54,179 nt of DNA from Alteromonadaceae bacterium. Its GTDB lineage: Bacteria > Pseudomonadota > Gammaproteobacteria > Enterobacterales > Alteromonadaceae. Position numbers and translations under genes: made by a program. Shown here one piece after another: positions 25,653-35,421 of this stretch. Within the stretch, counting starts at the first letter, position 1. Each line of letters starts with the position of its first letter. Location of the stretch: positions 1 through 54,179 of the forward strand of contig JABXHM010000054.1 of NCBI GenBank assembly GCA_013373625.1, written 5' to 3'. The notes under the pieces are model-generated. The model did no database searches. It was not told the origin of the DNA and saw only the letters and a list, made by a program, of their open reading frames with translations.

Positions 25653-28115
25653 TTAGAAATAGCCTCTCAGGCCCACGCCAACACTGCGACCAGGTAGTGG
25701 CGCAATATCTTTTAGGAAAGAGGTGTGTACCCGGGCTTCGGTGTCGGTCAGATTTGTGCCTTTGAGATAAACGCTCAAATCCTGATCCATCAGACGCCAA
25801 TCGTAGGACACGAAGGCATCGACCAGCGTATACCCGTCAGTCTCTGTCTCTGTTGGTGCGTTCCGGTCTTGTTCTGCATAATGTGTTATGTCGAGGTGTG
25901 CACTAATTGTATCGGTCAGATAGCTCAATTGAGTGCCAACACGTAACGGTGGTGTGCGGGGTAAATCGACGTCGTCTTTGAGTCTGGCACGTACGTAATC
26001 GGAAAACACTTGTGCTTTAAACGTATCGGAAACCTGCCAGGCTATCTGCGCCTCAAACCCATGTAATACCGCATCGGCTGAGCCAAATAGATAAACCGGT
26101 AATTCGTCACTGTGTTCATGTGCGTCATCACCGTGATCGTGATCATCTTCGTCACCATGACTGTGGCCACTTTCGGCATACAACCCGGTGTTGGTTTGGT
26201 AATAGTAATTGTCGACCTGGTTGTAGAAAGCGTTCAGAACAAAACCTATATCACCCGAAGTTTTACGCAGGGTCAGGTCGATATTGTTGGCGGTTTCTAA
26301 ATCAGTTGGTGTTGTCGATAAGCCCAGCGCATGCTCTTCGTCGCCCGTCAGCGCAAACATCGCGCCAATTTCGTAAGTGCCGGTACCAATATGTGGGCCA
26401 AACGATAACAGCTCTGTTGCCGCAGGCGCTCGTTGTGAGCGGGAAACAGAAACCCCTACGTTATAGCCAGGCGTGAAGTCCCAGACCATACCGGCAGAAA
26501 ATGACACCGGTGTAAAAGTTTGCTCGACGTCAAAAACGCGTGTCAGTGACGCTTCGTCATGGTCATGATCGTGTTCTTCGTGATCGTGGTCATCATGCTC
26601 TTCGTCATGACTATGGGCCGCCAATGGCGGTAACAACACCTCAGACGCGTCCAGTGTTACGTGCTCTGCTCTAGCGCCTAACTGTACCAGTACTTCACCA
26701 AAATGACGCTCTTCCATTAACGCGAGCGCTATCATTTTAGTGGTTGATGGCGGCGTAAATGCTTCAGAACCTTGTGCAGCCACCTCACTGTCTTTGTAGT
26801 GAAAACTTAAGCCACCCTGCCACTTGGCAAATGCTGTATGCATAAGTTCAAGGCGAATTTCACTGGTGTTGTTTTCAAAAACGGTACCCACGGCACCATG
26901 TTCAATTTCAGCGTGTTCATAGTCTGTGTGACCAGCACGAAAACTGACACTTCGTAACCAGTCATTGTCAAACGTAAATTCGCCGAGTAATTGCACCTTG
27001 GTTTGCTCTAAATCGGCAAATACGTCTTCTTCTGCGCTGTGCTCGTGCTCATCGCTATTTTCGTCATGTTCGTCGTGATCATGGCTATCTTCGTCGTGCT
27101 CTTCGTGGCCACCATGAGAATGTCCCGGTATGCCATATTCGCGGTTAAATTGCTCCACAGCGATACCGATATAGCCATTGTCCAGTAAATAGCTGGTACC
27201 AATTGTCAGGCCATTAGACTCTTCACCGCTGTTGGCTACTCTGTGCGCGCCATCTGGCTCATCAATATCAGGGGCTACGGGCGTATCATAGTCGTCTGAC
27301 TCACGCCAGAAACCATCCGCATAGAAGCCAAGTTGATTAACCCCCGTGGTCACGTTAAATGACGCCAGTTTCTGGTTATTGACCGAATCAGACTCAAGCA
27401 GCCACTCTCCACGCGTATCATTATCGGTAGGCACCCGCCCATCAACAACATTTACTACACCGCCAATCGCGCCGCTACCGTAAAATAACGTGGCGGGGCC
27501 ACGTAATACTTCAATTTGCGTGGCGGTGGAAGCTTCACTTGCTACTGAATGATCGGGGCCAACCCGCGAGACATCGCTCACGTCCAACCCATTTTGCGCG
27601 ATGAGTACCCGAGGCCCACTTAAACCCCGAATGATTGGCGTGCTGGCAACATTACCATGAAAATTTGACTGCACACCCGGCAGTCTATCGAGAGAGTCAC
27701 CCAGGGTAGCGGCCTGCTGACGGCGTAACGTCTCGCCCCCTAAAACACTCACCGGCGATGCAGATTCCATTACCGACATATGCATTGGTGCGGCAACAAC
27801 ATCTATCACCTCTATGGGTGAACGGGAAAGAGTAAAAGTAACATTAGAACTCGAGTCAGTGACAGTTACCTTTTCATGCAGATGCGCGTAACCTGGTGCA
27901 TGGATATGTAATTCATATTCGCCACTATCAATCGATGGTAAACGAAAATACCCGCTTTCATCGGCACGAACCGAAACATTCAGGGCTTCAATCTCTACGG
28001 TTGCTTTGGCCAGAGGTTTTCCTGATTGACTAACCGCCTGCCCCGTTAGCGCTGCGGCAAACGATGCGCCAGGCAAAAGCATAGTCATCATGATTGCCAG
28101 TTTGTTCATCTTCAC
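25653..28115 (-). CDS. ZnuD-like TonB-dependent zinc receptor with His-rich loops
   Basis: 820 residues. After the signal peptide comes a carboxypeptidase-regulatory-like beta domain (about 22-97), then a TonB-box/plug region ('VIDVVAAP', plug about 115-230 with 'IIRGLSGPRVLIAQNGLDVS', 'LRGPATLFYGSGAIGGVVNV'), then the barrel ending in '...GRSVGVGLRGYF'. Three extracellular-loop candidates are dense in His, Asp and Glu: about 332-360, 501-521 and 650-670. ZnuD receptors import zinc and carry similar but fewer His loops. The start is a GTG at 28115 with GGA nine bases before it, or an ATG at 28109. A strong Zur-like palindrome lies 30 bases upstream, making this the first gene of a seven-gene zinc unit. 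Confidence 0.9.
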   Translation of the reverse strand: MKMNKLAIMMTMLLPGASFAAALTGQAVSQSGKPLAKATVEIEALNVSVRADESGYFRLPSIDSGEYELHIHAPGYAHLHEKVTVTDSSSNVTFTLSRSPIEVIDVVAAPMHMSVMESASPVSVLGGETLRRQQAATLGDSLDRLPGVQSNFHGNVASTPIIRGLSGPRVLIAQNGLDVSDVSRVGPDHSVASEASTATQIEVLRGPATLFYGSGAIGGVVNVVDGRVPTDNDTRGEWLLESDSVNNQKLASFNVTTGVNQLGFYADGFWRESDDYDTPVAPDIDEPDGAHRVANSGEESNGLTIGTSYLLDNGYIGIAVEQFNREYGIPGHSHGGHEEHDEDSHDHDEHDENSDEHEHSAEEDVFADLEQTKVQLLGEFTFDNDWLRSVSFRAGHTDYEHAEIEHGAVGTVFENNTSEIRLELMHTAFAKWQGGLSFHYKDSEVAAQGSEAFTPPSTTKMIALALMEERHFGEVLVQLGARAEHVTLDASEVLLPPLAAHSHDEEHDDHDHEEHDHDHDEASLTRVFDVEQTFTPVSFSAGMVWDFTPGYNVGVSVSRSQRAPAATELLSFGPHIGTGTYEIGAMFALTGDEEHALGLSTTPTDLETANNIDLTLRKTSGDIGFVLNAFYNQVDNYYYQTNTGLYAESGHSHGDEDDHDHGDDAHEHSDELPVYLFGSADAVLHGFEAQIAWQVSDTFKAQVFSDYVRARLKDDVDLPRTPPLRVGTQLSYLTDTISAHLDITHYAEQDRNAPTETETDGYTLVDAFVSYDWRLMDQDLSVYLKGTNLTDTEARVHTSFLKDIAPLPGRSVGVGLRGYF

Positions 28116-28145
28116 TATTGCTGATCCATCTTGCTTGAATGAAGT

Positions 28146-28158
28146 GTTATGTTATAAC
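28146..28158. promoter_or_regulatory. Candidate Zur operator 2
   Basis: GTTATGTTATAAC at the core of a longer imperfect palindrome (GAAGTGTTATGTTATAACAT, then TCC). The outer bases GAA-TGTTAT / ATAACATTCC agree with the extended enterobacterial Zur consensus. It lies 30 bases upstream of the ZnuD-like receptor start. The remaining bases between 28159 and 28356 hold no gene that I can support. Confidence 0.8.
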
Positions 28159-28356
28159 ATTCCACATATTGAATCAACACGGCATGTCGGCATTTATTGT
28201 TACAAAATCAATCATTCAGGAGAGAAAACGTTTCATCGCGGTATAAAAGATGCTACAGAGCAGGTACAGGCAGTCTTTTAAATGAATGAACACGTATTTT
28301 TTGATTTGCGCTTACGTCTTGATCACGTATTGTCATTTAAACTTACACGGTAAATT

Positions 28357-29373
28357 TTATTCGAAACACGCTTTCAACTGGGTATCCAGATCACCGGGGA
28401 GATGATCAGCAATGATTTCAACCCTGCTCTCCGTGCACTCATCGAGGACCATTTCGGTCAGGCCATCGGTAGTCAGGTTATAGCCGAATACCCCCGCATC
28501 AGTAATAAAAATGCCTTTCATACGCTCTGCTGAAATTTGATTAAGTAAGCCACGCAGTTTCTTATAGTTAAACACGATATCCGGAGCAAAGCGCCAACCT
28601 TCAGTGTGATACCCTTCGCCACTGTTTTGTGCCCGGAGCATACCACCAGGCGTAAGCATCTGCTCTGATACCAAAGGTTCGCTCGCCGCGTGATGATGGT
28701 GCGTGTGTTCGTGCCTGTGTTCGCTATCGGGGGTCAGATAATTTTTAGCTGGGCCGGCCAGACTCTCAAGGGAAATCTGACCATGCTGCGTAAACGTCAG
28801 CGATGTTGAAGGCCTACAGCGCTCTTGTACATAAGCTTTCAGCCGAGGTTTATCCGCACTACAGTAGCGATCCTGTTTGTTTCCTACCACTACATCAGCT
28901 ATCGCTAATTGCTGTTTAAATGTCTCGTGGTCGGTGTATCTGCTGTCAGTCAGTTTGCGCGCATCCACAAGCGTAATGGTTTTATCTATCGACAGCACAG
29001 GCCGGTAGTGTTCGCTGGTTAACACCTGCATCACTTCCTTTGGATGGCCCAGTCCGGTAGGCTCAATTAGCAAGCGATGTGGTCGCGAAGCGGCTAACAA
29101 TTGGTTAAGGGCAATCTGCATAGGTAAACTTGCGGCGCAACACATACAGCCCCCCGGCACTTCACGAATAAAAATGCCCTTTGCTTTTGCTGTTTGCCCT
29201 GCCAATAAGCTTTGATCGATGCCAATTTCGCCAAACTCGTTAACCAACACCGCCCAGCGCTCATTTGTCGGCTTCAGGCTCAACAGATGCTTTATCGCTG
29301 ACGTTTTACCCACGCCCAAAAAGCCAGTAATGATGTTAGTTGGTACAGCCAGTATCATACTTGTGTCATCCAC
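28357..29373 (-). CDS. COG0523 GTPase with histidine-rich linker
   Basis: 338 residues, distinct from the 400-residue protein at 21470. Walker A 'GFLGVGKTS' (about 18-26), the CxCC motif 'GGCMCCAASL' (about 76-85), switch 'EPTGLGHP', base-recognition 'GNKQDR'. A His tract (HRHEHTHHHH, about 219-228) joins the GTPase to a short CobW_C domain. It belongs with YjiA/YeiR-like metal-binding GTPases that act under zinc limitation. It is the last gene of the unit starting at the Zur box at 36177, 64 bases after the M14-type gene. Likely role: loading zinc into a cytoplasmic client once metal enters; the client is unknown. Confidence 0.88.
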   Translation of the reverse strand: MDDTSMILAVPTNIITGFLGVGKTSAIKHLLSLKPTNERWAVLVNEFGEIGIDQSLLAGQTAKAKGIFIREVPGGCMCCAASLPMQIALNQLLAASRPHRLLIEPTGLGHPKEVMQVLTSEHYRPVLSIDKTITLVDARKLTDSRYTDHETFKQQLAIADVVVGNKQDRYCSADKPRLKAYVQERCRPSTSLTFTQHGQISLESLAGPAKNYLTPDSEHRHEHTHHHHAASEPLVSEQMLTPGGMLRAQNSGEGYHTEGWRFAPDIVFNYKKLRGLLNQISAERMKGIFITDAGVFGYNLTTDGLTEMVLDECTESRVEIIADHLPGDLDTQLKACFE

Positions 29374-29437
29374 TTACTTCGCTCACTTCTGTGTGCTAAT
29401 CGCTTTTATTCAGTAGGTTATACGTTACTTGGCTACA

Positions 29438-30484
29438 TTACTGAGCAATGCCAATCGCCACCGGCGATTTGCCCTTTTTAATCGGTGGTGTTTCATTGAT
29501 CATCATAATGATGCCATCACTGGGCGCTTTAATGGTTTGTACCACATTACCAAAATAGTCACTGATCAAACCAATTTTAGTGCCTTTTGTCACCATATCG
29601 CCAATGGTAACAACGGGTGTAAACAGCCCATCGAAGTCGCTTTTAGCGTATTCGATGTCTTTGTAAATGACGGGTTGACTATGCGGTATCGCGTCACCGG
29701 GCAGCATATCTAAAAAGTACAGGCTGTTTTTCGCCACCTGATAAGCAAACTCGATTGATGCCTCGTCACGCTGGGCGAGATGGCCAATCTCGGTAGTTAA
29801 GCCAGGCTTCCCCCGCGTCATTGCAGTATTGGGAAACGAGATAGAATTGGCCGGGTCGCGCGGCCTGTCACCGTACATAACAATGTGTTGCATGCCCGTT
29901 GCTTTAGCGAATTCGAAGGTGAGATCGTCCAGTGCTTTGTCACCAACAAACGGCGAGTACACATGATCAAGCAGTTTTTGATTAGAGCTACCAGAGTGCA
30001 TATCAACAAAAAAATCGGCCGGCGCAATAAATTCCCGGGTCAGTAATTCAGCGATCTGCTCTGTGGCCGTGCCGTTTTTATCACCGGGAAACTCCCGGTT
30101 TAAGTTCTTCTCATCTTTAGGATTTAGCGCCAGACGATGGCCGTGAAAACCGTCAAGATTAGACAGGTGCAACACCACAACGGTACCTTTAAGTGTTTTA
30201 GCATCGAGTTCTTTGGCTAATTTTTGTAATGCAAAGATAGCCGGAAACTCATCACCGTGTGTGCCGGCGGCAAGTAGCAAAACCGGGCCAGGTTGTGCGC
30301 CGTTTATCACTGTTACCGGTAGGCTGACATCCCCTTCGGTAGCCATATACGCCTGTTTTTGTCCCGGTTGAGTGCTCACTCCCACTAATTCAAACCCCTC
30401 TTTGGCAAGGGTGCTGGTGCTTAGCAGGCATAAAAACGTCAACGCGGCAGCTTTAAGCTTACCCACGCGTTTTAACATGTACAT
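29438..30484 (-). CDS. Periplasmic succinylglutamate desuccinylase/aspartoacylase (M14-like) family protein
   Basis: About 348 residues from the ATG at 30484 (AGGAG eleven bases upstream; a TTG farther up lacks one). A signal peptide (KLKAAALTFLCLLSTSTLA) precedes a zinc carboxypeptidase-like fold: 'GTHGDEFPA' gives the His/Glu zinc ligands, 'NLNREFPG' a substrate Arg, 'FVDMHSGSS' the second His and 'GLTTEIGH' the catalytic Glu; the C-terminal 80 residues are a barrel-sandwich-like beta domain. Known relatives remove acyl groups from amino acids in the cytoplasm; this one is exported. Placement between a siderophore-type receptor and a COG0523 GTPase suggests hydrolysis of an amino-acid-based metal ligand in the periplasm, by inference only. 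Confidence 0.82.
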   Translation of the reverse strand: MYMLKRVGKLKAAALTFLCLLSTSTLAKEGFELVGVSTQPGQKQAYMATEGDVSLPVTVINGAQPGPVLLLAAGTHGDEFPAIFALQKLAKELDAKTLKGTVVVLHLSNLDGFHGHRLALNPKDEKNLNREFPGDKNGTATEQIAELLTREFIAPADFFVDMHSGSSNQKLLDHVYSPFVGDKALDDLTFEFAKATGMQHIVMYGDRPRDPANSISFPNTAMTRGKPGLTTEIGHLAQRDEASIEFAYQVAKNSLYFLDMLPGDAIPHSQPVIYKDIEYAKSDFDGLFTPVVTIGDMVTKGTKIGLISDYFGNVVQTIKAPSDGIIMMINETPPIKKGKSPVAIGIAQ

Positions 30485-30575
30485 AAAAATAAAAACTCCT
30501 GACAATACATTAGAAAATCAATACCGGTCAGGCCTGATCGCAGCAATGTGGCTCAGGCCTGCGCCGTAAAACAGA

Positions 30576-32735
30576 TTAAAATGCGTAGCGCACGCTTAGT
30601 CGTGCAGTGCGCGGTCGACCTGGCTGTGTCCACAATGCTGAATAAGAATTATCGTAATATTCTTTATCGAGCAAATTATCGATAACCAGTCGTGCGGTGA
30701 TTTGCGGCGTTAATTCCACAATACCTGAGATATCAACCACCGTATAACCGGGTAGTTTATATTCAGGTGCCACGGCATCGCCGACTCTTTCGTCCACATA
30801 GGTGATACCTGCAGCTAAAGTGCCCGGATAGCCCACAAGGTTAAAGTCGTGTCTGGCTGTGAGGTTAAATGAGTGCTCTGGCACATTCACCAACGGCGTA
30901 CCCGCGGCGATTTCTACGCCCCAATCCGGATTAGTCACGGTATTTTTGGTAGTCGCATCGATATAAGCGTAAGAGAAGGTCACCACCATTGCGTCAGTGA
31001 CAACGGCGTCCAAATCAATTTCTACTCCGGCGCTTTCCACTGCACCGATGGCGATGGTGCCACCATTAACCGGATCAGTGGCCAGAATATTCGATTTTTC
31101 AGCGTGGAAAATAGCCAGCGTACCAACCAAGGACTCATCGTCACTGGTAAATTTCACGCCACCTTCATAAGATTCACTTTCTTCTGGCTCGAAGGCATTA
31201 CCGTCGTTATCAACGCCACTGTTGGGACTAAAGCCTTCTGAATAACTTAAATAGAACGACAGGTTATCAGTTGGTAAGTACACCGCTCCTACCCGAGGGC
31301 TACTGGCCGTTTGGTCCTGCAACGTCAGCGCATCGGTTCTGCGGTTTTCTACATCCTGCGAAAAATCATCAAAACGTATTCCTACTAACACCTTTAGCTG
31401 CTCAGTAATATCAATCTGATCCTGAACGTAAACGCCCCAGGCTTGCTGTGTTTCAAATGCATCGGTGGTTGGCCCTACCTCAGGTTGGGACTGACCGTAC
31501 TGCGGATCCAGCAGATCTACCGAATAGGTCGGGTCACCCGCGCCCCACGCTGTCCGCCAACGGTTCATAAATTGATGATACTCATAATCGTAAGCATCGG
31601 CGCCCATCAGAATATGATGGCTAATCGCACCGGTTGTCAGCTCTCCGCTAAGTTCAAAGCGGGCAGAAAGATCAGTGGTGTCGTAGTCGCGGTAGCGGCG
31701 CTGTCGTGACAGGGTTTCGCCATCTACCAGCAATAGCTGCCGACCGGCTGACAGTTCTGGTTCGGTCGAAAAGCCTTCAAATGACGAATCCCGGTAGCTT
31801 ACGCCGCCGTTAATACTCCAGTTGTTGTTCAATTTACTCTGCATTGATAACTGATGGGCAATGCCTTCAATCTTCATCGGGCCGTCTGCGGGCTCTCCAT
31901 AGAAGGTATCGATGGGTACTACACCAAACTGATTGTCAGGTATGGCAATCCCACGATCAAAATCAGCTTCCTGATCAATGATTTCAAGCTCGTAAAAGAC
32001 ATTGGTATCGGCACTTAGCGCATAGACCAACGATGGGGTGAAAAAGATTTTTTTACTGTCTACTTCATCCCTGAAACTGCCTGCATCCTCATAGGCACCA
32101 TTGGCGCGAAACGCCACATTTTTGCTGACAGCGTTGGTATAATCGCCTTCCAGTCGGTAGAGATCATAACTACCAACGGTTCCCTCAAGATAGCCTTCTT
32201 CATTAAACTGTGGCTTTTTGGTAATAATATTAATCGTACCGCCAGGCTCACCACGGCCATATAAGGCTGATCCCGGCCCTTTGAGTATTTCGATGGACTG
32301 GATACTGGACGTATCACGTTTACCAGTAAAGCCACGTCCGGTGTTAAAACCATTAACCAGATAGCCAGACGGACGATTACCATCACCAGCAAAGCCGCGA
32401 ATAGCAAAACTGTCCCACAGACCGCCAAAATTGTTCTGACTGGCAATTCCGCTGGTAAATTTCAGGGCTGTCTGTAAATCCAGTACCCCCATCGAATCGA
32501 GTAATTCTTCGTTGATGACATCTACCGATTGTGGCAGCTCTTTTAACGGTACGTCCCCTCGATACGCCTGGCGCTGCTTTACGATAGAAACGTGCTCAAG
32601 GTCATCATCGACCTGTTTAGTTTGTGCCGGATCCTGAGCCACAGCCGCTGAGCTCAGGCCAGAAAAAATTGCAACGGCGAGAGCAGTTTTAGAAAAAGAT
32701 GGCATTTTCATTAGTTTTGTTCCAATTAAATTCAT
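30576..32735 (-). CDS. Siderophore-type TonB-dependent receptor in Zur-box operon
   Basis: 719 residues. The ATG at 32735 overlaps the preceding stop (TAATG); an in-frame ATG eight codons on gives a tidier signal peptide (SKTALAVAIFSGLSSAAVA). 'VSIVKQRQAYRGDVPLKELP' leads into 'PQSVDVINEELLDSMGVLDL' and a plug with 'FAIRGFAGDG' and 'LKGPGSALYGRGEPGGTINI', hallmarks of the FhuA-like ferric-siderophore receptor family. The C-terminus 'GRPRTARLSVRYAF' closes the barrel. Despite the iron-type family, it stands in a unit headed by a Zur-like box and flanked by zinc genes, so a zinc-metallophore or other metal chelate is a better guess than a ferric siderophore. Few His residues are seen, unlike the receptor at 25653. 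Confidence 0.9.
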   Translation of the reverse strand: MNLIGTKLMKMPSFSKTALAVAIFSGLSSAAVAQDPAQTKQVDDDLEHVSIVKQRQAYRGDVPLKELPQSVDVINEELLDSMGVLDLQTALKFTSGIASQNNFGGLWDSFAIRGFAGDGNRPSGYLVNGFNTGRGFTGKRDTSSIQSIEILKGPGSALYGRGEPGGTINIITKKPQFNEEGYLEGTVGSYDLYRLEGDYTNAVSKNVAFRANGAYEDAGSFRDEVDSKKIFFTPSLVYALSADTNVFYELEIIDQEADFDRGIAIPDNQFGVVPIDTFYGEPADGPMKIEGIAHQLSMQSKLNNNWSINGGVSYRDSSFEGFSTEPELSAGRQLLLVDGETLSRQRRYRDYDTTDLSARFELSGELTTGAISHHILMGADAYDYEYHQFMNRWRTAWGAGDPTYSVDLLDPQYGQSQPEVGPTTDAFETQQAWGVYVQDQIDITEQLKVLVGIRFDDFSQDVENRRTDALTLQDQTASSPRVGAVYLPTDNLSFYLSYSEGFSPNSGVDNDGNAFEPEESESYEGGVKFTSDDESLVGTLAIFHAEKSNILATDPVNGGTIAIGAVESAGVEIDLDAVVTDAMVVTFSYAYIDATTKNTVTNPDWGVEIAAGTPLVNVPEHSFNLTARHDFNLVGYPGTLAAGITYVDERVGDAVAPEYKLPGYTVVDISGIVELTPQITARLVIDNLLDKEYYDNSYSALWTQPGRPRTARLSVRYAF

Positions 32736-33991
32736 TAGTGTTTTTCAGGTTGAAATGTGGGTCTGTTTACCAGTGATTCGCGGTCAAACTCTGTGCTGTT
32801 AAAAAGCAACGGATAATAAAACTCGCGCAACTGCGCATGAAAGTCTCTCACGCTACGCTCATAAGCCCAGGCAGCGGGCGCGTCGGTATTCGCCCAGTGA
32901 GTAAAAGTGCGTTGCAGTAAAGTAGCCGGTGACAGCAGTGACACCCATCCAGCAGCGTGATAACGCTCTTCTGCAGTTTGTTGGTAAGCTTGCGCCAGGG
33001 GCAGTGCTTTTTCATCACCGACTTGTTGGAAGGCGTAGTACCATTTCCATTCAAATAAGTTTTCGGTCTGAGTTTTTCCTTGCCACTCAGGATGGCTCGC
33101 GACAAACGCGTCCATCGTGGTTTTATGCGGCAAGTCCCAGGCATCATTGACGGCTTCCCGTTGGGTCATCAGAATATCGCCGCCCTGTGGGCCGTGATAG
33201 ACCTCTTCAATCACAATATTGCCCACCGCTGGCACAATGAATGACGTTAATAGCCAGCCGCCCAACAAAAATGAGGCCAACACCGGCGCCGGAAAAACCA
33301 AACGTGCCACCCAGTAACACAGCAACGCCCAGCCCAATAAATACGCTGCAACCGTTAGCCCAATAAGTACTATCAGATTAACTGAAACACCGTTTATCAG
33401 TGCGCCGGCAATGAATGGAATGATCAACGCAGACCACAGCGCCACAATAGTAACGCCAGCGCGCAGCGGCCATAAACTATGGCGGGTACTGGCCGTGACG
33501 ATAAGAAAATCATGACGACCGGCCGCACGCTCTGATGCACGCATGTCATGCAATAACAAAATCAGGAGTAATGGTGCAAACACCGCAATCACAAAGGCAA
33601 AGTCGATGCGTCCCGCCATCGCAAGCTCCGGGTTTTGCGTATCTGACTCGTGGATTTGCCCTTCCAGAGCCAGCATTCTTACCCGATGCTTCCAGGGATA
33701 CACATCCCTGACGCCGAGCGCGGCAAAGGATAGCGGTGACGGCGGCGCGTAGGTTAAATGAAAAGTATAATAAGCAATATAGCCATAATTATCATGTTTG
33801 CTGGTGGCCTCATCGCGATCAATCTTATCTCCCTCAAGGAGGCGCTCAATCGTTGCCCGTTGCTGGGCAACTTCTACGCTACCTGTCCATACTGAAAATA
33901 CCGATAACAGCAATGCCGCTAACAGAATGATAACCACACTCTTTTTACGTAAAACAAAACCCGCTTCACGACGGATATCTAACCAACTCAT
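32735..33991 (-). CDS. ABC-2-type permease with DUF3526, subunit B
   Basis: 418 residues. A first helix (about 18-36) is followed by a long periplasmic section (about 40-125), then five or so helices between 130 and 250, and another extended soluble part with a C-terminal 'REFYYPLLFNSTEFD'. This is the DUF3526/ABC-2 pattern shared with the neighbouring subunit at 33988. The start overlaps the previous gene by four bases (ATGA), and the stop overlaps the receptor start. Together with the ATPase it should form a heterodimeric exporter or membrane-remodelling ABC complex. The cargo is unknown. Confidence 0.82.
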   Translation of the reverse strand: MSWLDIRREAGFVLRKKSVVIILLAALLLSVFSVWTGSVEVAQQRATIERLLEGDKIDRDEATSKHDNYGYIAYYTFHLTYAPPSPLSFAALGVRDVYPWKHRVRMLALEGQIHESDTQNPELAMAGRIDFAFVIAVFAPLLLILLLHDMRASERAAGRHDFLIVTASTRHSLWPLRAGVTIVALWSALIIPFIAGALINGVSVNLIVLIGLTVAAYLLGWALLCYWVARLVFPAPVLASFLLGGWLLTSFIVPAVGNIVIEEVYHGPQGGDILMTQREAVNDAWDLPHKTTMDAFVASHPEWQGKTQTENLFEWKWYYAFQQVGDEKALPLAQAYQQTAEERYHAAGWVSLLSPATLLQRTFTHWANTDAPAAWAYERSVRDFHAQLREFYYPLLFNSTEFDRESLVNRPTFQPEKH

Positions 33992-35421
33992 ACTCGTCTA
34001 CCTGCTACTATCAAACCACCCAGTACCCAGGCACCGGCAAAAAGCAGTTGCCCCATGGCTGCTACACTATTTGAAAAGCGCTGCTGGGGAGACAGCGGCG
34101 TAAAATGAAAATTGTTAAGAATCTGCCAGTTATCGGCGCTGACTGTGGCGGCTTTTTTGGCTTCAAGACTGGTGTATTTATTGGCATCCTGCTGCATGGT
34201 CATGCCTTCAGCGTGTAATTTATTGAGTGATTGCACAAAATCGAAACGCGTGTCTTCAGCCTCACGTAAAAACCGGTGATAATTTTCAAGATCAGTACCC
34301 GCGAGTTTCATTGACGCGTTTTGAATTGCCAACACGGGCGACAGCCAGCCGAAGGCCCGTGCGATATCAGCCTGGTCTGTTTGCTGCTGCATTTGTTGTT
34401 CAGCAAATTCGTTGAGCACGTTGGTCAGATCGGCTTCTGACTTCTGCGCTACAATGCCTCTGAAGTTAATAGGAAGTTCTTCTACTGAATCAACGTTGTA
34501 CTGCGCCAGCAAGTTATTTTTTAATGCCGTAAAAGCAGGATCGCTGGCGTTATGACCATCGCCCATTGAGCGTAATCGCTTTAATACAGCAAAATCTGTT
34601 TCAAGTTTACCGGGGGATGCCACCAGTACACTGGCCGTGTTAGTGGCAATTCGCGGCACAATTAAACACAACACGATCCACACTGAAATTAGCCCGCTGA
34701 AACTTGCGCTGTTTGAGTTGGCAAGGGTCGAAATCAGCAATACCAGGCCACACCAGATAGCCAGGTACAGTAAATAACTCACTATAAAACCTGCTACCGG
34801 CAGCACACCCGCGCCATCCAACAATGCCATTACCGCTCCGATCACTAACGGCATCAGCACTAATAATCCTGCGCCAGCTAAGGCCACGCCCTTGCCCGCG
34901 ATAAGTAATAACGGTGAAACGCCCTGTACTTTTAAAAAATCCAGTGTTCCGGCCTCACGTTCACGAGTTACAACGCCAAAACCGAGCACAATAATTAGTA
35001 AAGGCGTGAGCACTTGCATCACAAACGCCGGTGTCAGCTTACTTAGCCAGGTAAGCCCGCTGCTTTGTTTTTGGTCGGCAAAGGTAGCGCCATTCTGACG
35101 GTGACCTTCAAGGAAAATTGCATTGCCGGTAAATGCATCGATACCGGGATCCAGGGTGCCCAGTGGCGGCGGTGCGCGAAACAGATAGTGGCCGTAATGC
35201 ACCATACGATGCGGGTGCCGGTCGGGCTGTGACTCAAAAGTGGTTTCAGCTTCATCCTGCATATGGGTGCGCTGCTGAGCGGTGTGGCTGACATCGGCAT
35301 AAGTGACCCAGACCGACGCCGATGCAAGTACCAGCGCAATAATCAACACTGTTTGCGCCAGACTTGAACGCCGCCAGTAGCGCCATTCATCGTAAGCGAT
35401 AGTTAGTAACGAATTGCTCAT
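33988..35421 (-). CDS. ABC-2-type permease with DUF3526, subunit A
   Basis: 477 residues with one N-terminal helix (about 20-40), a periplasmic stretch, then helices near 135-155, 178-200, 205-230, 240-262 and a last one near 450-470 ('QLLFAGAWVLGGLIVAG'). 'LTLGFGVVTREREAGTLDFL'-like sequence ('IIVLGFGVVTREREAGTLDF') is typical of NosY/GldG-like ABC-2 permeases. A helical soluble region (about 270-440) rich in Gln contains 'EFAEQQMQQQTDQADIARAF'. It overlaps the ATPase gene by four bases. Paralogy with the next gene suggests a heterodimer. The direction of transport cannot be read from sequence, though ABC-2 permeases usually export. Confidence 0.85.
   Translation of the reverse strand: MSNSLLTIAYDEWRYWRRSSLAQTVLIIALVLASASVWVTYADVSHTAQQRTHMQDEAETTFESQPDRHPHRMVHYGHYLFRAPPPLGTLDPGIDAFTGNAIFLEGHRQNGATFADQKQSSGLTWLSKLTPAFVMQVLTPLLIIVLGFGVVTREREAGTLDFLKVQGVSPLLLIAGKGVALAGAGLLVLMPLVIGAVMALLDGAGVLPVAGFIVSYLLYLAIWCGLVLLISTLANSNSASFSGLISVWIVLCLIVPRIATNTASVLVASPGKLETDFAVLKRLRSMGDGHNASDPAFTALKNNLLAQYNVDSVEELPINFRGIVAQKSEADLTNVLNEFAEQQMQQQTDQADIARAFGWLSPVLAIQNASMKLAGTDLENYHRFLREAEDTRFDFVQSLNKLHAEGMTMQQDANKYTSLEAKKAATVSADNWQILNNFHFTPLSPQQRFSNSVAAMGQLLFAGAWVLGGLIVAGRRV

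Noticed and set aside
26500..27130. Repeated GATCATG/CGTGATC-like trinucleotide patterns that look like a DNA repeat array.
   Set aside because: They are the codons of His/Asp/Glu-rich protein loops and not spaced like CRISPR or satellite repeats.
28281..28345. TTTAAATGA/TCATTTAAA arms and CACGTATT direct repeats after the COG0523 gene.
   Set aside because: Arms are short, AT-only and far apart; no GC stem or T-run to act as a terminator.
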